From AP-15 sp963703745 (GTDB taxonomy: Bacteria; Pseudomonadota; Alphaproteobacteria; ATCC43930; CGMCC-115725), in NCBI GenBank assembly GCA_963703745.1, contig CAVPFL010000004.1, forward strand, positions 1,240,001 through 1,304,000: 64,000 bases of DNA, given 5' to 3'. Of the stretch, positions 1-8,537 are shown piece after piece. The translations under genes were made by a program, and so were the position numbers. The notes under the pieces were generated by a model. That model had not been told where the DNA came from. It did no database searches and was given only the letters and a program-made list of their open reading frames with translations. Within the stretch, counting starts at the first letter, position 1. Each line of letters opens with the position of its first letter.

Positions 1-3000
1 GAGCGAAGCAACGCCGAACTCGCGGCCGAACTGATGCGGCTCGCCGCCGACCGGGATGAGGCATTGGCGCGCGAGCGCGCGCTGGCCGAGGTGCTGCAGG
101 TCATCAATTCGTCGCCCGGCGACCTTGCTCCGGTCTTCGACACGCTGCTCGACCGCGCGCTGCTTTTGTGCGCGGCGCCGTTCGGCGTCCTGTTCCGCTA
201 CGACGGCAGGGCGATGCATCTGATGGCGATGCGCGGAGCCGTCCTCGACAAAGCCGGCCTCGAATGGTTCCGGACCTGGGTTCCGGAGGGCGCCATGTCC
301 GAGATCGGGCAGGGCGCGCCGCTCGTGCACATCGAGGACATGCACGAGAGCGAGGCGTACCGCAGGGGCGTACCTTCGCGCGTCAGGACGGTCGAGGTCA
401 CCGGCGCGCGCACCATGCTGTGGGTGCCGCTCCGCCGCGCCGATCGGCTCCTCGGCGTCCTTGCGATCTACCGCCGCGAGGTGCGGCCCTTCACCGAGGC
501 CGAGATTGCGCTGCTGCAGAACTTCGCCGCGCAAGCGGTTATCGCGATCGACAACGCGCGCCTTCTGACCGAGACGCGCGAGGCGTTGGAACAGCAGACT
601 GCAACCGCCGAGGTCTTGCAGGTCATCAATTCGTCGCCCGGCGACCTGGCTCCGGTTTGGGACGCAATGCTCGACAAGGCGGCGAGCCTATGCGAGGCAA
701 ATCTTGGGTTTCTCTGCAGTTACGACGGCGAAGCCCAGATTCTGCTCGCCTCGCGCGGGCTGTCGCCCGAACAGGCGGAGCTGGCGCGGAGAGTGCCCAT
801 CGAGCCGATGAGCTCGGTGGGTCGTCTGGCGCGCAGCAAGGACGAATTCATCCATACGCCGGATATCACTCACGACGAGGCTTACCGAGCCGGAGTTCCT
901 TCGCGCCGCGCCTTCGTCGAAATGACCAGCGCGCGTACGGCGTTGTGGGTCGCCCTGCGCAAGGATAATGCGCTGATCGGCGTCTTCATCCTTTACCGCA
1001 CCGAAGTGCGCCCCTTCACCGACAAACAGATCGCTCTCCTGCGGAACTTCGCGCAGCAGGCGGTCATCGCAATGGACAATGCGCGCCTGCTGACCGAGAC
1101 GCGCGAAGCCTTGGAAGCGCAGCAGGCGACCGCCGAGGTCATGCAGGTCATCAACGCCTCCTCCGGCCATCTGGCGCCGGTGTTCCAGGCGATGCTCGAC
1201 AAGGCCTTGGCATTGTGCGGCGCCGGCATCGGCGGGCTCGGCACCTGGCAGGGCGACCGGTTTTCGTTTGTCGCCGCGCTCGGCGTGTCACAGGCCTTCA
1301 CCGATTTCATCGCTCATAACGAGGTTTCGCCGGGCCCCCGGAGCGGCTTTCTGCAAGTCGCCCGCGGCAAGGGCTATGTGCAGTTCGAGGACATCGCGAC
1401 CTCGCCCTTTTATGCGGCGGGCGATCCGCTGAGCCGCGCGCTCGTCGATCTCGATGGCGGACACACGACGCTGTGCGTGCCGCTGGTCCGCGATGACGAC
1501 GTCCTCGGCGTCATCACTGCCGTGCGCCGCGAAGTCCGGCCATTCTCCGAACGCCAGATCGCGCTCTTCAAGAACTTCGCCGGCCAGGCCGTCGTGGCGA
1601 TGGAGAACGCGCGGCTCCTCACCGAGACCCGCGAGGCCCTGGAGCAGCAGACCGCGACGGCCGAGGTTCTCGGCGTCATCAACTCCTCGCCCGGCGACCT
1701 CGCCCCGGTGTTCAATGCAATTTTGGAGAAAGCTCATCGGCTTTGCGGCGTCAGTCGCGGCGCATTGTTGGTGTTCGACGGTGCGTTCGCCCGGGCGGTA
1801 GCCACGCATGGCATCGAGGAAGCTCAAGCCGTGCGGTTGCGCCAGCCTTTCCGGCCGCTTCTCACCAACAGCCCGCACGCGCGCGTCGCTCGCGAAAAGC
1901 GCGTGGTCGACATCCCTGATCTGGCAGCCGACACGCTATGGGAGCCGGATGACCCAAAGCATATCGGCGCCAGCCGGGCGGGGGTCGGGACCATGCTGTT
2001 CGTACCGTTGTGCCGCGACGACACCGTACTGGGCTGGATCAGCGCCAACCAGCTCGAGGTGCGCCCCTTTACCGACAAGCAGATTGCGCTGTTGCAGAGC
2101 TTCGCGGCGCAGGCGGTCATCGCGATGGAAAACGCGCGGCTCCTGACCGAGACGCGCGAGGCATTGGAGCAGCAGACCGCGACCGCCGAGGTTTTGGGCG
2201 TCATCAATTCCTCGCCCGGCGACCTCGCGCCGGTGTTCGACGCGATCCTCGAAAAGGCGATGCGCCTCTGCGGGGTCGAGTATGGCGATTTGGAGCTGTA
2301 CGACGGCACGAATTTCCGGGCCGTCGCGACATACGGCCTGTCTGACGCCTTCGCCGAGCAGGTGCGGCGCGGATATTTGGGCGCCGACAACCCGGCGACC
2401 CGGCCGCTGATCGCCGGCGAGCGCCTCACGCACATCGCCGATCTCTCGACGGCCGACTTCTCCAAGGTGTTCAAAGAGGACCCGGTTGCGGACGAGGCCC
2501 ATCAGACGTTGCTGTGCGTGCCCTTGCGGCGCGAGGGCCGGTTGCTCGGCATGATCGCCTCGGCGCGCAAGGAGGTCCGTCCGTTCTTGGACAAAGAGAT
2601 CGCGCTGCTCGAAAACTTCGCGGCGCAGGCGGTCATCGCGATGGAGAACGCGCGGCTCATCACCGAGACGCGCGAGGCGCTCGAAAAGCAGACGGCGATG
2701 GCGGAGATCCTGCGGGTAATCTCCAGTTCGCCGACCGACGTTCAGCCCACGTTTGACGCGATCGCGAAAGCTGCGAGCACCCTCACCGGCGCTTCGAACG
2801 GAAGCGTCTTCCGCTACGATGGCTCGCTGATCCACTTCGCCGCTCATTACGGGTTGACAGAAGATCAACTTGGTGTCCTGCACCACGTGTTTCCGATCCC
2901 GCCGGGCCGGGGGAGCATCACGGCGCGGGCGATCATGACCCGCCAAGTGGCGCATGTCGCGGATTTCACCGCCGATCCCGATTTCGCCTATCCCAGCATG

Positions 3001-6000
3001 AGCCTGGTCGGGGGAGACAACACGACGCTGTCGGTGCCGATGGTGCGCGACGGCGAGCCGATCGGCGCGATCACGATCGTCCGCAGGGAGAAGGAGCTGT
3101 TCGGCGACAAGCAGGTCGATCTGCTGAAGACCTTCGCCGACCAGGCAGTCATCGCCATCGAGAATGTCCGGCTGTTCAACGAATTGAACGAGCGCACCGA
3201 CGATCTGACGGAATCGCTCGAATACCAGACCGCGACGGCGGATGTGCTGAAGGTCATCAGCCGCTCGGCGTTCGACCTGCAGCCGGTGCTCGACACGCTC
3301 GTTGAAACGGCCACGCGCCTTTGCGCCGCCGATTCCGCGGGGATGACGATTCGCGATGGCGATGTCTTCCGGTACGTCGCCATGCGCTCGGTCAATCCCG
3401 AATACGACGATTTCATACGGCGGCGGACCTTTACCCCCGGGCGGGATACGATGGCGGGCCGGGTCGCGCTCACCGGAGATGTCGTGCACCTCCCCGACAT
3501 CACCGCGGACCCCGACTATAAGATCCCCGAGACGGCGACGATCGGCAACAGCCGCACCGTACTCGGCGTTCCGTTACTGCGTGACGGGACGGTCATCGGC
3601 ACCTTCACTCTGGCGCGAGAGGCAGTCGAGCCGTTCGGCGAGCGGCAGATCGAGGTGGTGCGCACCTTCGCCGACCAGGCCGTCATCGCGATCGAAAACA
3701 TGCGGCTGTTCAATGAATTGAATGAGCGCACCGACGATTTGCAGGAGTTGCTTGAATACCAGACCGCGACGAGCGACGTGCTCAAGGTCATCAGCCGTTC
3801 CACGTTCGACTTGCAGCCGGTGCTCGATACGCTGCTCGAAACCGCAACGCGGCTCTGCGTGGCCGATGGCGGGGCGGTCACGATCCGTGAGGGCGAGGCG
3901 TTCCGTTTTGCTGCTGTTCGCGGAATTTCCGACGATTTTGCCGCATCTGAGCGCAACCGAGTGGTGACGTCGGATTCCGCACGCTGGCGCCTGTTGCAAG
4001 AACGTATCGCGCAGGAGGGAGCCGCACATATCGTCGATATTCTCGCTCTGCCGGAGTTCAGCGGGGACCAATACGCGGCCATCAGCAAAATGCGGAGTAT
4101 CCTCGTGGTCCCGATGCTGCGTGACGGTGCAGTGATCGGATTACTGCACTTTCACCGGTTCCGCGTAGAACCGTTCACCGAGCGGCAAATAGACTTGGTG
4201 CGCACGTTCGCCGACCAGGCGGTCATCGCGATCGAGAATACCCGCCTTCTCGACGAACTGCGCGCCCGCACGCGCGACCTCGAAGAGTCATTGGAATACC
4301 AGACCACGACGAGCGACGTGCTGCAGGTCATCAGCCGATCGACCTTCGACCTGCAGCCGGTGCTTAACACAGTGGCCGAAACAGCCGCCCGGCTTTGCGG
4401 CGCCGATACAGCAAATATCGCGATACGCGAGGGCGAGGTCTACCGCTTTGTGGCGAGCAATCAAGCGGTTGCAGCGGATGCCGAGTATTGGGCGATCTTG
4501 CGCCAGCGAACGATTGTCCCCGGTCGCGAAACCCTCGCCGGGCGGGTGGCGCTCGAAGGCAGGGTCGTGCATGTCGCGGACATCCTCGCGGACCCGGACT
4601 ACGCGGTGCCCGAGACTGTGGCGGCCGGGCAACGTACCCTGCTTGGGGTACCGCTGCTGCGCGAGGGGGCCGTTCTCGGCACGATCAATCTCGCGCGGAA
4701 GCGGGTCGAGCCGTTCACCGAGCGCCAGATCGAGGTCGTCCGCACCTTCGCCGACCAGGCGGTCATCGCGATCGAGAACACCCGCCTCCTCGACGAATTG
4801 CGCGAGAGCCTCGCACAGCAGCAGGCGATCGCCGAGGTCTTGGCCGTCATCAATGGCAACCCCGGCAATCTTCAGCCGGTGTTCGAGGCGATGCTCGAAC
4901 GGGCGGCGCGGCTTTGCGAAGCCGATACCGGGCACTTGTTCCGCTTTGAGAACGGCGCCTTCTTCCGATTGGCGAGCCACGGCGTATCGCAAGATTTCGA
5001 CAGGCTGTTCCCGGCTGATACGCCTGTGCCGATGAACCCGCGGTCAATACCGGCACGGATGATCGCAACCCGGTCGATCGTGCATGTCCGCGATCAGCGC
5101 GAGGACGAATCCTACCGGCTTCGCCTCGACCGCGACGTGGTCGCCGCGGTTGACGAGGCCGGGATCCTGACAGTTCTGTTCGTTCCGTTAATCAAAGAGG
5201 GCGAAGTCGTCGGCCATTTCACGATGCACCGCATGGAGGTGAGGCCGTTTTCCGAAAACCAGATTGTGCTCCTGCAGAATTTCGCGGCGCAGGCCGTCAT
5301 CGCGATGGACAATGCCCGGCTGCTCGACGAGATCCGCCAGCGCCAGGCCGAGTTGCGCGTCACGTTCGACAATATGGCCGACGGCGTAGCGATGTTCGAC
5401 GCCGATCTGCGGCTCGCGGCGTGGAACCACAATTTCCTGGTCATGCGCGGCGTCCCGGAGACGCTGCTGGCGGAACGGCCTCATTACAGCGAATACATCC
5501 GCTATCTCGCCGAGCACGGCGAGTTGGGCGACGGCGACGCCGAGGCAGAGCAGGCTCGCTTGTTGGCAACCATTGGAGAAAGATGGTCGGTCGAGCGCAC
5601 CCGCCCCGATGGCCGGGTCATCGAGGTGCATCACAATCCGGTGCCGGGCGGCGGCTTTGTCCTGATCTACAGCGATGTCACCGAACGAAAGCAGGCCGAG
5701 GAGCGGATTCACGCGGCGCGCGACGCCGCCGAAAAGGCGCTCGGCGAATTGCGGGCGACGCAGCAGCAGCTCGTTGTTCAGCAGAAGATGGCGGCTCTGG
5801 GACAACTGACCGCCGGCATCGCCCACGAGATCAAGAACCCGTTGAATTTCGTCAACAACTTCGCCGATCTTTCGGTCGAGCTGTTGGACGAGCTGAAGGA
5901 GACCGCGGGACCGGTCATGGCGTCGCTCGCCGACGACAGGCGCGCCGAGGTCGACGAGATCGTCGACATGCTGACCGGGAATCTGGCCAAGATCGCCGAG

Positions 6001-6585
6001 CACGGCCGGCGCGCCGACGGCATCGTCAAGAGCATGCTGGCGCATTCGCGCGGCGGCAGCGGCGATTGGCAATCCTGCGACATCAACGCGCTGGTCGAGG
6101 AGGCGCTCAACCTCGCTTATCACGGCGCCCGCGCCCGGGATCAGAATTTCAACATCGCGATGGAGCGCGAGTTCGGTCCCAATATCGGACCGATCGAGCT
6201 GGTGCCGCAGGACGTGGCGCGCGTGTTCCTGAACCTCTTCGGCAACGGCTTTTATGCCGCTGACAAGCGCCGGCGGGAGGCGGGCGACGGCTTCCGCCCG
6301 ATGCTGAAGGTTACGACACGCGATCTCGGCGAGGCTGTCGAGGTTAAGGTGCGCGACAACGGCACCGGCATCTCGCCCGAATTTCGCGACAAGCTGTTCC
6401 AGCCGTTCTTCACCACCAAGCCGACCGGCGAGGGCACCGGCTTGGGCCTCTCGATCAGCTACGACATCGTAACCCAGCAGCACGGCGGAATGATCGAAGT
6501 CGACAGCCGGGTCGACGAGTTCACCGAGTTCACGATCCGCCTGCCGCGGTCCCGGCACGCGCCTACCCCAGGGACAACATCATGA
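1..6585 (+). CDS. Multi-GAF sensor histidine kinase, 5' end outside window
   Basis: The frame is open from base 1, so the gene starts upstream; the first visible Met is at base 34 and numbering below starts there. Ten tandem GAF units follow one another at about 175-residue spacing, each opening with a short helix like AEVLQVINSSPGDLAPVF, roughly at residues 18, 190, 366, 541, 716, 890, 1068, 1246, 1425 and 1600. A PAS-like domain follows (about 1770-1890), then a coiled coil and a kinase core with H-box GIAHEIKNP (phospho-acceptor H1931), N-box NLFGNGFYAAD, G1 box DNGTGIS (about 2108) and G2 box GTGLGLS. No transmembrane segment is visible, so it is probably cytosolic. GAF pockets bind small ligands or sense redox in other proteins; the ligand here is unknown. 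The stop overlaps the start of a response regulator, its likely partner. Ten GAF domains is far above the usual one to three. Confidence 0.93.
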   Translation, partial: ERSNAELAAELMRLAADRDEALARERALAEVLQVINSSPGDLAPVFDTLLDRALLLCAAPFGVLFRYDGRAMHLMAMRGAVLDKAGLEWFRTWVPEGAMSEIGQGAPLVHIEDMHESEAYRRGVPSRVRTVEVTGARTMLWVPLRRADRLLGVLAIYRREVRPFTEAEIALLQNFAAQAVIAIDNARLLTETREALEQQTATAEVLQVINSSPGDLAPVWDAMLDKAASLCEANLGFLCSYDGEAQILLASRGLSPEQAELARRVPIEPMSSVGRLARSKDEFIHTPDITHDEAYRAGVPSRRAFVEMTSARTALWVALRKDNALIGVFILYRTEVRPFTDKQIALLRNFAQQAVIAMDNARLLTETREALEAQQATAEVMQVINASSGHLAPVFQAMLDKALALCGAGIGGLGTWQGDRFSFVAALGVSQAFTDFIAHNEVSPGPRSGFLQVARGKGYVQFEDIATSPFYAAGDPLSRALVDLDGGHTTLCVPLVRDDDVLGVITAVRREVRPFSERQIALFKNFAGQAVVAMENARLLTETREALEQQTATAEVLGVINSSPGDLAPVFNAILEKAHRLCGVSRGALLVFDGAFARAVATHGIEEAQAVRLRQPFRPLLTNSPHARVAREKRVVDIPDLAADTLWEPDDPKHIGASRAGVGTMLFVPLCRDDTVLGWISANQLEVRPFTDKQIALLQSFAAQAVIAMENARLLTETREALEQQTATAEVLGVINSSPGDLAPVFDAILEKAMRLCGVEYGDLELYDGTNFRAVATYGLSDAFAEQVRRGYLGADNPATRPLIAGERLTHIADLSTADFSKVFKEDPVADEAHQTLLCVPLRREGRLLGMIASARKEVRPFLDKEIALLENFAAQAVIAMENARLITETREALEKQTAMAEILRVISSSPTDVQPTFDAIAKAASTLTGASNGSVFRYDGSLIHFAAHYGLTEDQLGVLHHVFPIPPGRGSITARAIMTRQVAHVADFTADPDFAYPSMSLVGGDNTTLSVPMVRDGEPIGAITIVRREKELFGDKQVDLLKTFADQAVIAIENVRLFNELNERTDDLTESLEYQTATADVLKVISRSAFDLQPVLDTLVETATRLCAADSAGMTIRDGDVFRYVAMRSVNPEYDDFIRRRTFTPGRDTMAGRVALTGDVVHLPDITADPDYKIPETATIGNSRTVLGVPLLRDGTVIGTFTLAREAVEPFGERQIEVVRTFADQAVIAIENMRLFNELNERTDDLQELLEYQTATSDVLKVISRSTFDLQPVLDTLLETATRLCVADGGAVTIREGEAFRFAAVRGISDDFAASERNRVVTSDSARWRLLQERIAQEGAAHIVDILALPEFSGDQYAAISKMRSILVVPMLRDGAVIGLLHFHRFRVEPFTERQIDLVRTFADQAVIAIENTRLLDELRARTRDLEESLEYQTTTSDVLQVISRSTFDLQPVLNTVAETAARLCGADTANIAIREGEVYRFVASNQAVAADAEYWAILRQRTIVPGRETLAGRVALEGRVVHVADILADPDYAVPETVAAGQRTLLGVPLLREGAVLGTINLARKRVEPFTERQIEVVRTFADQAVIAIENTRLLDELRESLAQQQAIAEVLAVINGNPGNLQPVFEAMLERAARLCEADTGHLFRFENGAFFRLASHGVSQDFDRLFPADTPVPMNPRSIPARMIATRSIVHVRDQREDESYRLRLDRDVVAAVDEAGILTVLFVPLIKEGEVVGHFTMHRMEVRPFSENQIVLLQNFAAQAVIAMDNARLLDEIRQRQAELRVTFDNMADGVAMFDADLRLAAWNHNFLVMRGVPETLLAERPHYSEYIRYLAEHGELGDGDAEAEQARLLATIGERWSVERTRPDGRVIEVHHNPVPGGGFVLIYSDVTERKQAEERIHAARDAAEKALGELRATQQQLVVQQKMAALGQLTAGIAHEIKNPLNFVNNFADLSVELLDELKETAGPVMASLADDRRAEVDEIVDMLTGNLAKIAEHGRRADGIVKSMLAHSRGGSGDWQSCDINALVEEALNLAYHGARARDQNFNIAMEREFGPNIGPIELVPQDVARVFLNLFGNGFYAADKRRREAGDGFRPMLKVTTRDLGEAVEVKVRDNGTGISPEFRDKLFQPFFTTKPTGEGTGLGLSISYDIVTQQHGGMIEVDSRVDEFTEFTIRLPRSRHAPTPGTTS

Positions 6586-6971
6586 GCTGCAGCATCCTTG
6601 TCGTCGACGACGAACCCGATGTCGCCGAAATGTTTCGCCAGCGGTTTCGCCGCGAGGCGCGGCAGGGCACTTATGTGCTGCATTTTGCCACCTCGGGCGA
6701 GGACGCGCTCGCCAGGCTGGCCAACGGGGTCCGGCCCGAGCTGATCGTCATTCTGTCGGACATCAACATGCCCGGCATGGACGGGATCACCCTGTTACGC
6801 GAGATCAAGACGCGGCGCCCCGAGCTGCCGGTCATGATGGTGACCGCCTATGGCGACGACGAGCGGCGCCGGCAGGCCGAAGAATTCGGGGCGCGCCAAT
6901 TTCTTAATAAGCCGGTCGATTTCGATTTCCTGAAACAGCAGCTACGGCAATTGCCGGCTGCCCCGGTTTGA
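6582..6971 (+). CDS. Single-domain response regulator (CheY-like receiver)
   Basis: This 129-residue protein is almost entirely one receiver domain. The acidic pocket is D9-D10, the predicted phospho-acceptor is D60 in SDINMPGMDG, the switch Thr lies in MMVTAYG, and the conserved Lys is in LNKPVDF. There is no output domain, so it acts as a phosphate shuttle or by protein contact. Its ATG overlaps the stop of the multi-GAF kinase (ATGA), which implies translational coupling and marks it as that kinase's likely phosphorylation target. A second receiver, fused to a cyclase, lies about 100 bases downstream and shares the RQRFRR helix, so the two receivers look related. Confidence 0.93.
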   Translation: MSCSILVVDDEPDVAEMFRQRFRREARQGTYVLHFATSGEDALARLANGVRPELIVILSDINMPGMDGITLLREIKTRRPELPVMMVTAYGDDERRRQAEEFGARQFLNKPVDFDFLKQQLRQLPAAPV

Positions 6972-6982
6972 AGCCCATTTGA

Positions 6983-7050
6983 ACAATGAGGCGGTGAGGC
7001 AATGAGAAATCCTTATTCCTCGCTGTCTCGCTGTCTCACCGTCTCATTGT
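6983..7050. repeat. Long hairpin built from degenerate octamer repeats, possible terminator
   Basis: The left arm is three 8-mers (acaatgag, gcggtgag, gcaatgag). The right arm, from about 7019, is four 8-mers (ctcgctgt twice, ctcaccgt, ctcattgt). The outer 16 bases of each arm (6983-6998 and 7035-7050) pair with one G-T wobble, and the next octamers pair imperfectly. The right arm is followed by a run of six T (7053-7058), so the hairpin could terminate the kinase/regulator transcript or reduce readthrough into the cyclase gene. The octamer periodicity on both arms is unusual for a plain terminator and resembles a dispersed palindromic element. Confidence 0.7.
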
Positions 7051-7074
7051 GATTTTTTCGTCGGTACAAGATCG

Positions 7075-8166
7075 ATGAGCCCGGCCAAGATCCTCGCGGT
7101 CGATGATGAGCCGGATTTCGAGCTGTTGCTGAGGCAACGTTTTCGCCGCCAGATCCGCGAGGGAGAATTCAGCTTCTGTTTCGCCCATCACGGCGAGGAA
7201 GCGCTGGCGAGGCTGGCGGTCGAGGCGCACATCGATCTGATGTTGCTCGACATCAACATGCCGGTCATGGACGGGCTCACCCTGCTCGCCCGGCTGCGCG
7301 AAGCGCGGGCGCCGGTCAAGGCGATCATCGTCTCGGCCTATGGCGACATGGCCAATCTGCGCACGGCGATGAACCGCGGCGCCTTCGATTTCGTGACCAA
7401 ACCGGTCGATCTGCAGGATCTCGAAATCACGATCCGCAAGACGCTCGACGACATTGCCAAACTGCGCGAGATCGAGCGGCTGAAAGCCGCCGCCGAGCGG
7501 GCGCGCAATAACCTGTCGCGCTATTTCTCGCCCAATATCGTCGAGATGCTGGCCGCACGCGACGAGCCATTGGGCGCGGTGCGGCGCCAGACCGTCGCGG
7601 TCCTGTTCGCCGACATTGTCGGCTTCACCAGCATGGCCGAGGGCATGGCGCCCGAGGCGGTGGTCGGGATGCTGCGCGAGTATCACGAGCGGATGACGGC
7701 GCCGATCTTCGCCTGCGGCGGCACGATCGACAAATATATCGGCGATGAGATCTTCGCCGTCTTCGGGGTGCCGCTGGCGAGCCCGCAGGATGCCGCCAAT
7801 GCCCTCAGATGCGCCGATATGATGCTGGCCGCACTCGAATGCTGGAATGCGGAGCGCCAGGCCCGGGGTGAACGGCACCTGGCGATCGGCATCGGCCTCA
7901 ATTACGGGCCGGCGGTGCTGGGCGATATCGGCAGCGAGCACAGTTTTTCGTTCACGGTGATCGGCGACACGGTCAACACGGCAAGTCGGTTGCAGAGACT
8001 GACCCGTAACCTCCGGACGCCGCTGGTGGTGGGGCACCCGGTCATCGCAGCCGCCAGCTCAGCGACCGGCGCGACAGCCGAGATTGTCGCGCGGCTCGAA
8101 GACCGTGGCGAGCAGCCTTTGCGCGGCCGTAACGAGCCGGTGCGGATCTGGGCGCGGCTGTCGTGA
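7075..8166 (+). CDS. Response regulator fused to class III adenylate/guanylate cyclase
   Basis: The protein has 363 residues. Residues 1-125 are a receiver with acidic pair D10-D11, predicted phospho-acceptor D59 in LLDINMPVMDG, and Lys in VTKPVDL. A helical linker (about 126-165) leads to a class III nucleotide cyclase domain (about 170-340) with metal-binding D180 in FADIVGFT and D224 in IGDEIFAVFG, plus a late VIGDTVNTASRL motif holding transition-state residues. It most likely makes cAMP in the cytosol when its receiver is phosphorylated; adenylate versus guanylate specificity is not certain from sequence. It lies just after a kinase and lone receiver, so the multi-GAF kinase is the natural candidate phosphodonor. 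This would make a sensor-to-second-messenger relay. Confidence 0.92.
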   Translation: MSPAKILAVDDEPDFELLLRQRFRRQIREGEFSFCFAHHGEEALARLAVEAHIDLMLLDINMPVMDGLTLLARLREARAPVKAIIVSAYGDMANLRTAMNRGAFDFVTKPVDLQDLEITIRKTLDDIAKLREIERLKAAAERARNNLSRYFSPNIVEMLAARDEPLGAVRRQTVAVLFADIVGFTSMAEGMAPEAVVGMLREYHERMTAPIFACGGTIDKYIGDEIFAVFGVPLASPQDAANALRCADMMLAALECWNAERQARGERHLAIGIGLNYGPAVLGDIGSEHSFSFTVIGDTVNTASRLQRLTRNLRTPLVVGHPVIAAASSATGATAEIVARLEDRGEQPLRGRNEPVRIWARLS

Positions 8167-8537
8167 ATAGCGCCCCGGCGTAGTCGTGATCGTGCCGTCG
8201 CTCTCCGCCGTCAAACGGCCGCAAAATTCGGCTATGCTATGGCCGCAGCTGTAAGGCGGGGATGCACGATCCGGCCGCCGAGCAAAGCGCTTTCCAGCAG
8301 CAATTCCACGGCGATATCGGGCAGCTCATGACCTCCCCTGTTCTCCCCCCTGTTATGCGACTGCGGCCCCCTATTCAAAGCCATTTTCTCTGTTCACACA
8401 GCATAGCCGCGACAGTCAAGCGACTGATAATCCTTGGGTTTACGAGCCTGAGGCGGGTCGTTTCCGCGGCCAGAATGAAAAATGCGCCTGTTATCGGCCA
8501 AAAACAGGGGAGTGTGGCTCATCCCTCTCTCGCGGCG
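8167..8537. other. Intergenic gap with AACAGGG-type motifs
   Basis: No convincing gene is present. The gap contains CCCCTGTT near 8335, CCCTGTT near 8348 and AAAACAGGGG at 8501-8510, so AACAGGG-type words occur in both orientations. The same word recurs in the gaps at 21136-21622 and 50422-50626. It separates convergent genes (cyclase and dihydropyrimidinase). An open frame from 8262 has low-complexity composition and runs into the dihydropyrimidinase gene, so it is not called. Confidence 0.5.

Noticed and set aside
1936..3489. Long minus-strand open frame (517 codons) opposite the multi-GAF kinase
   Set aside because: It mirrors the conserved GAF units, has no family match, and arises from high GC content and the repeated sense sequence.
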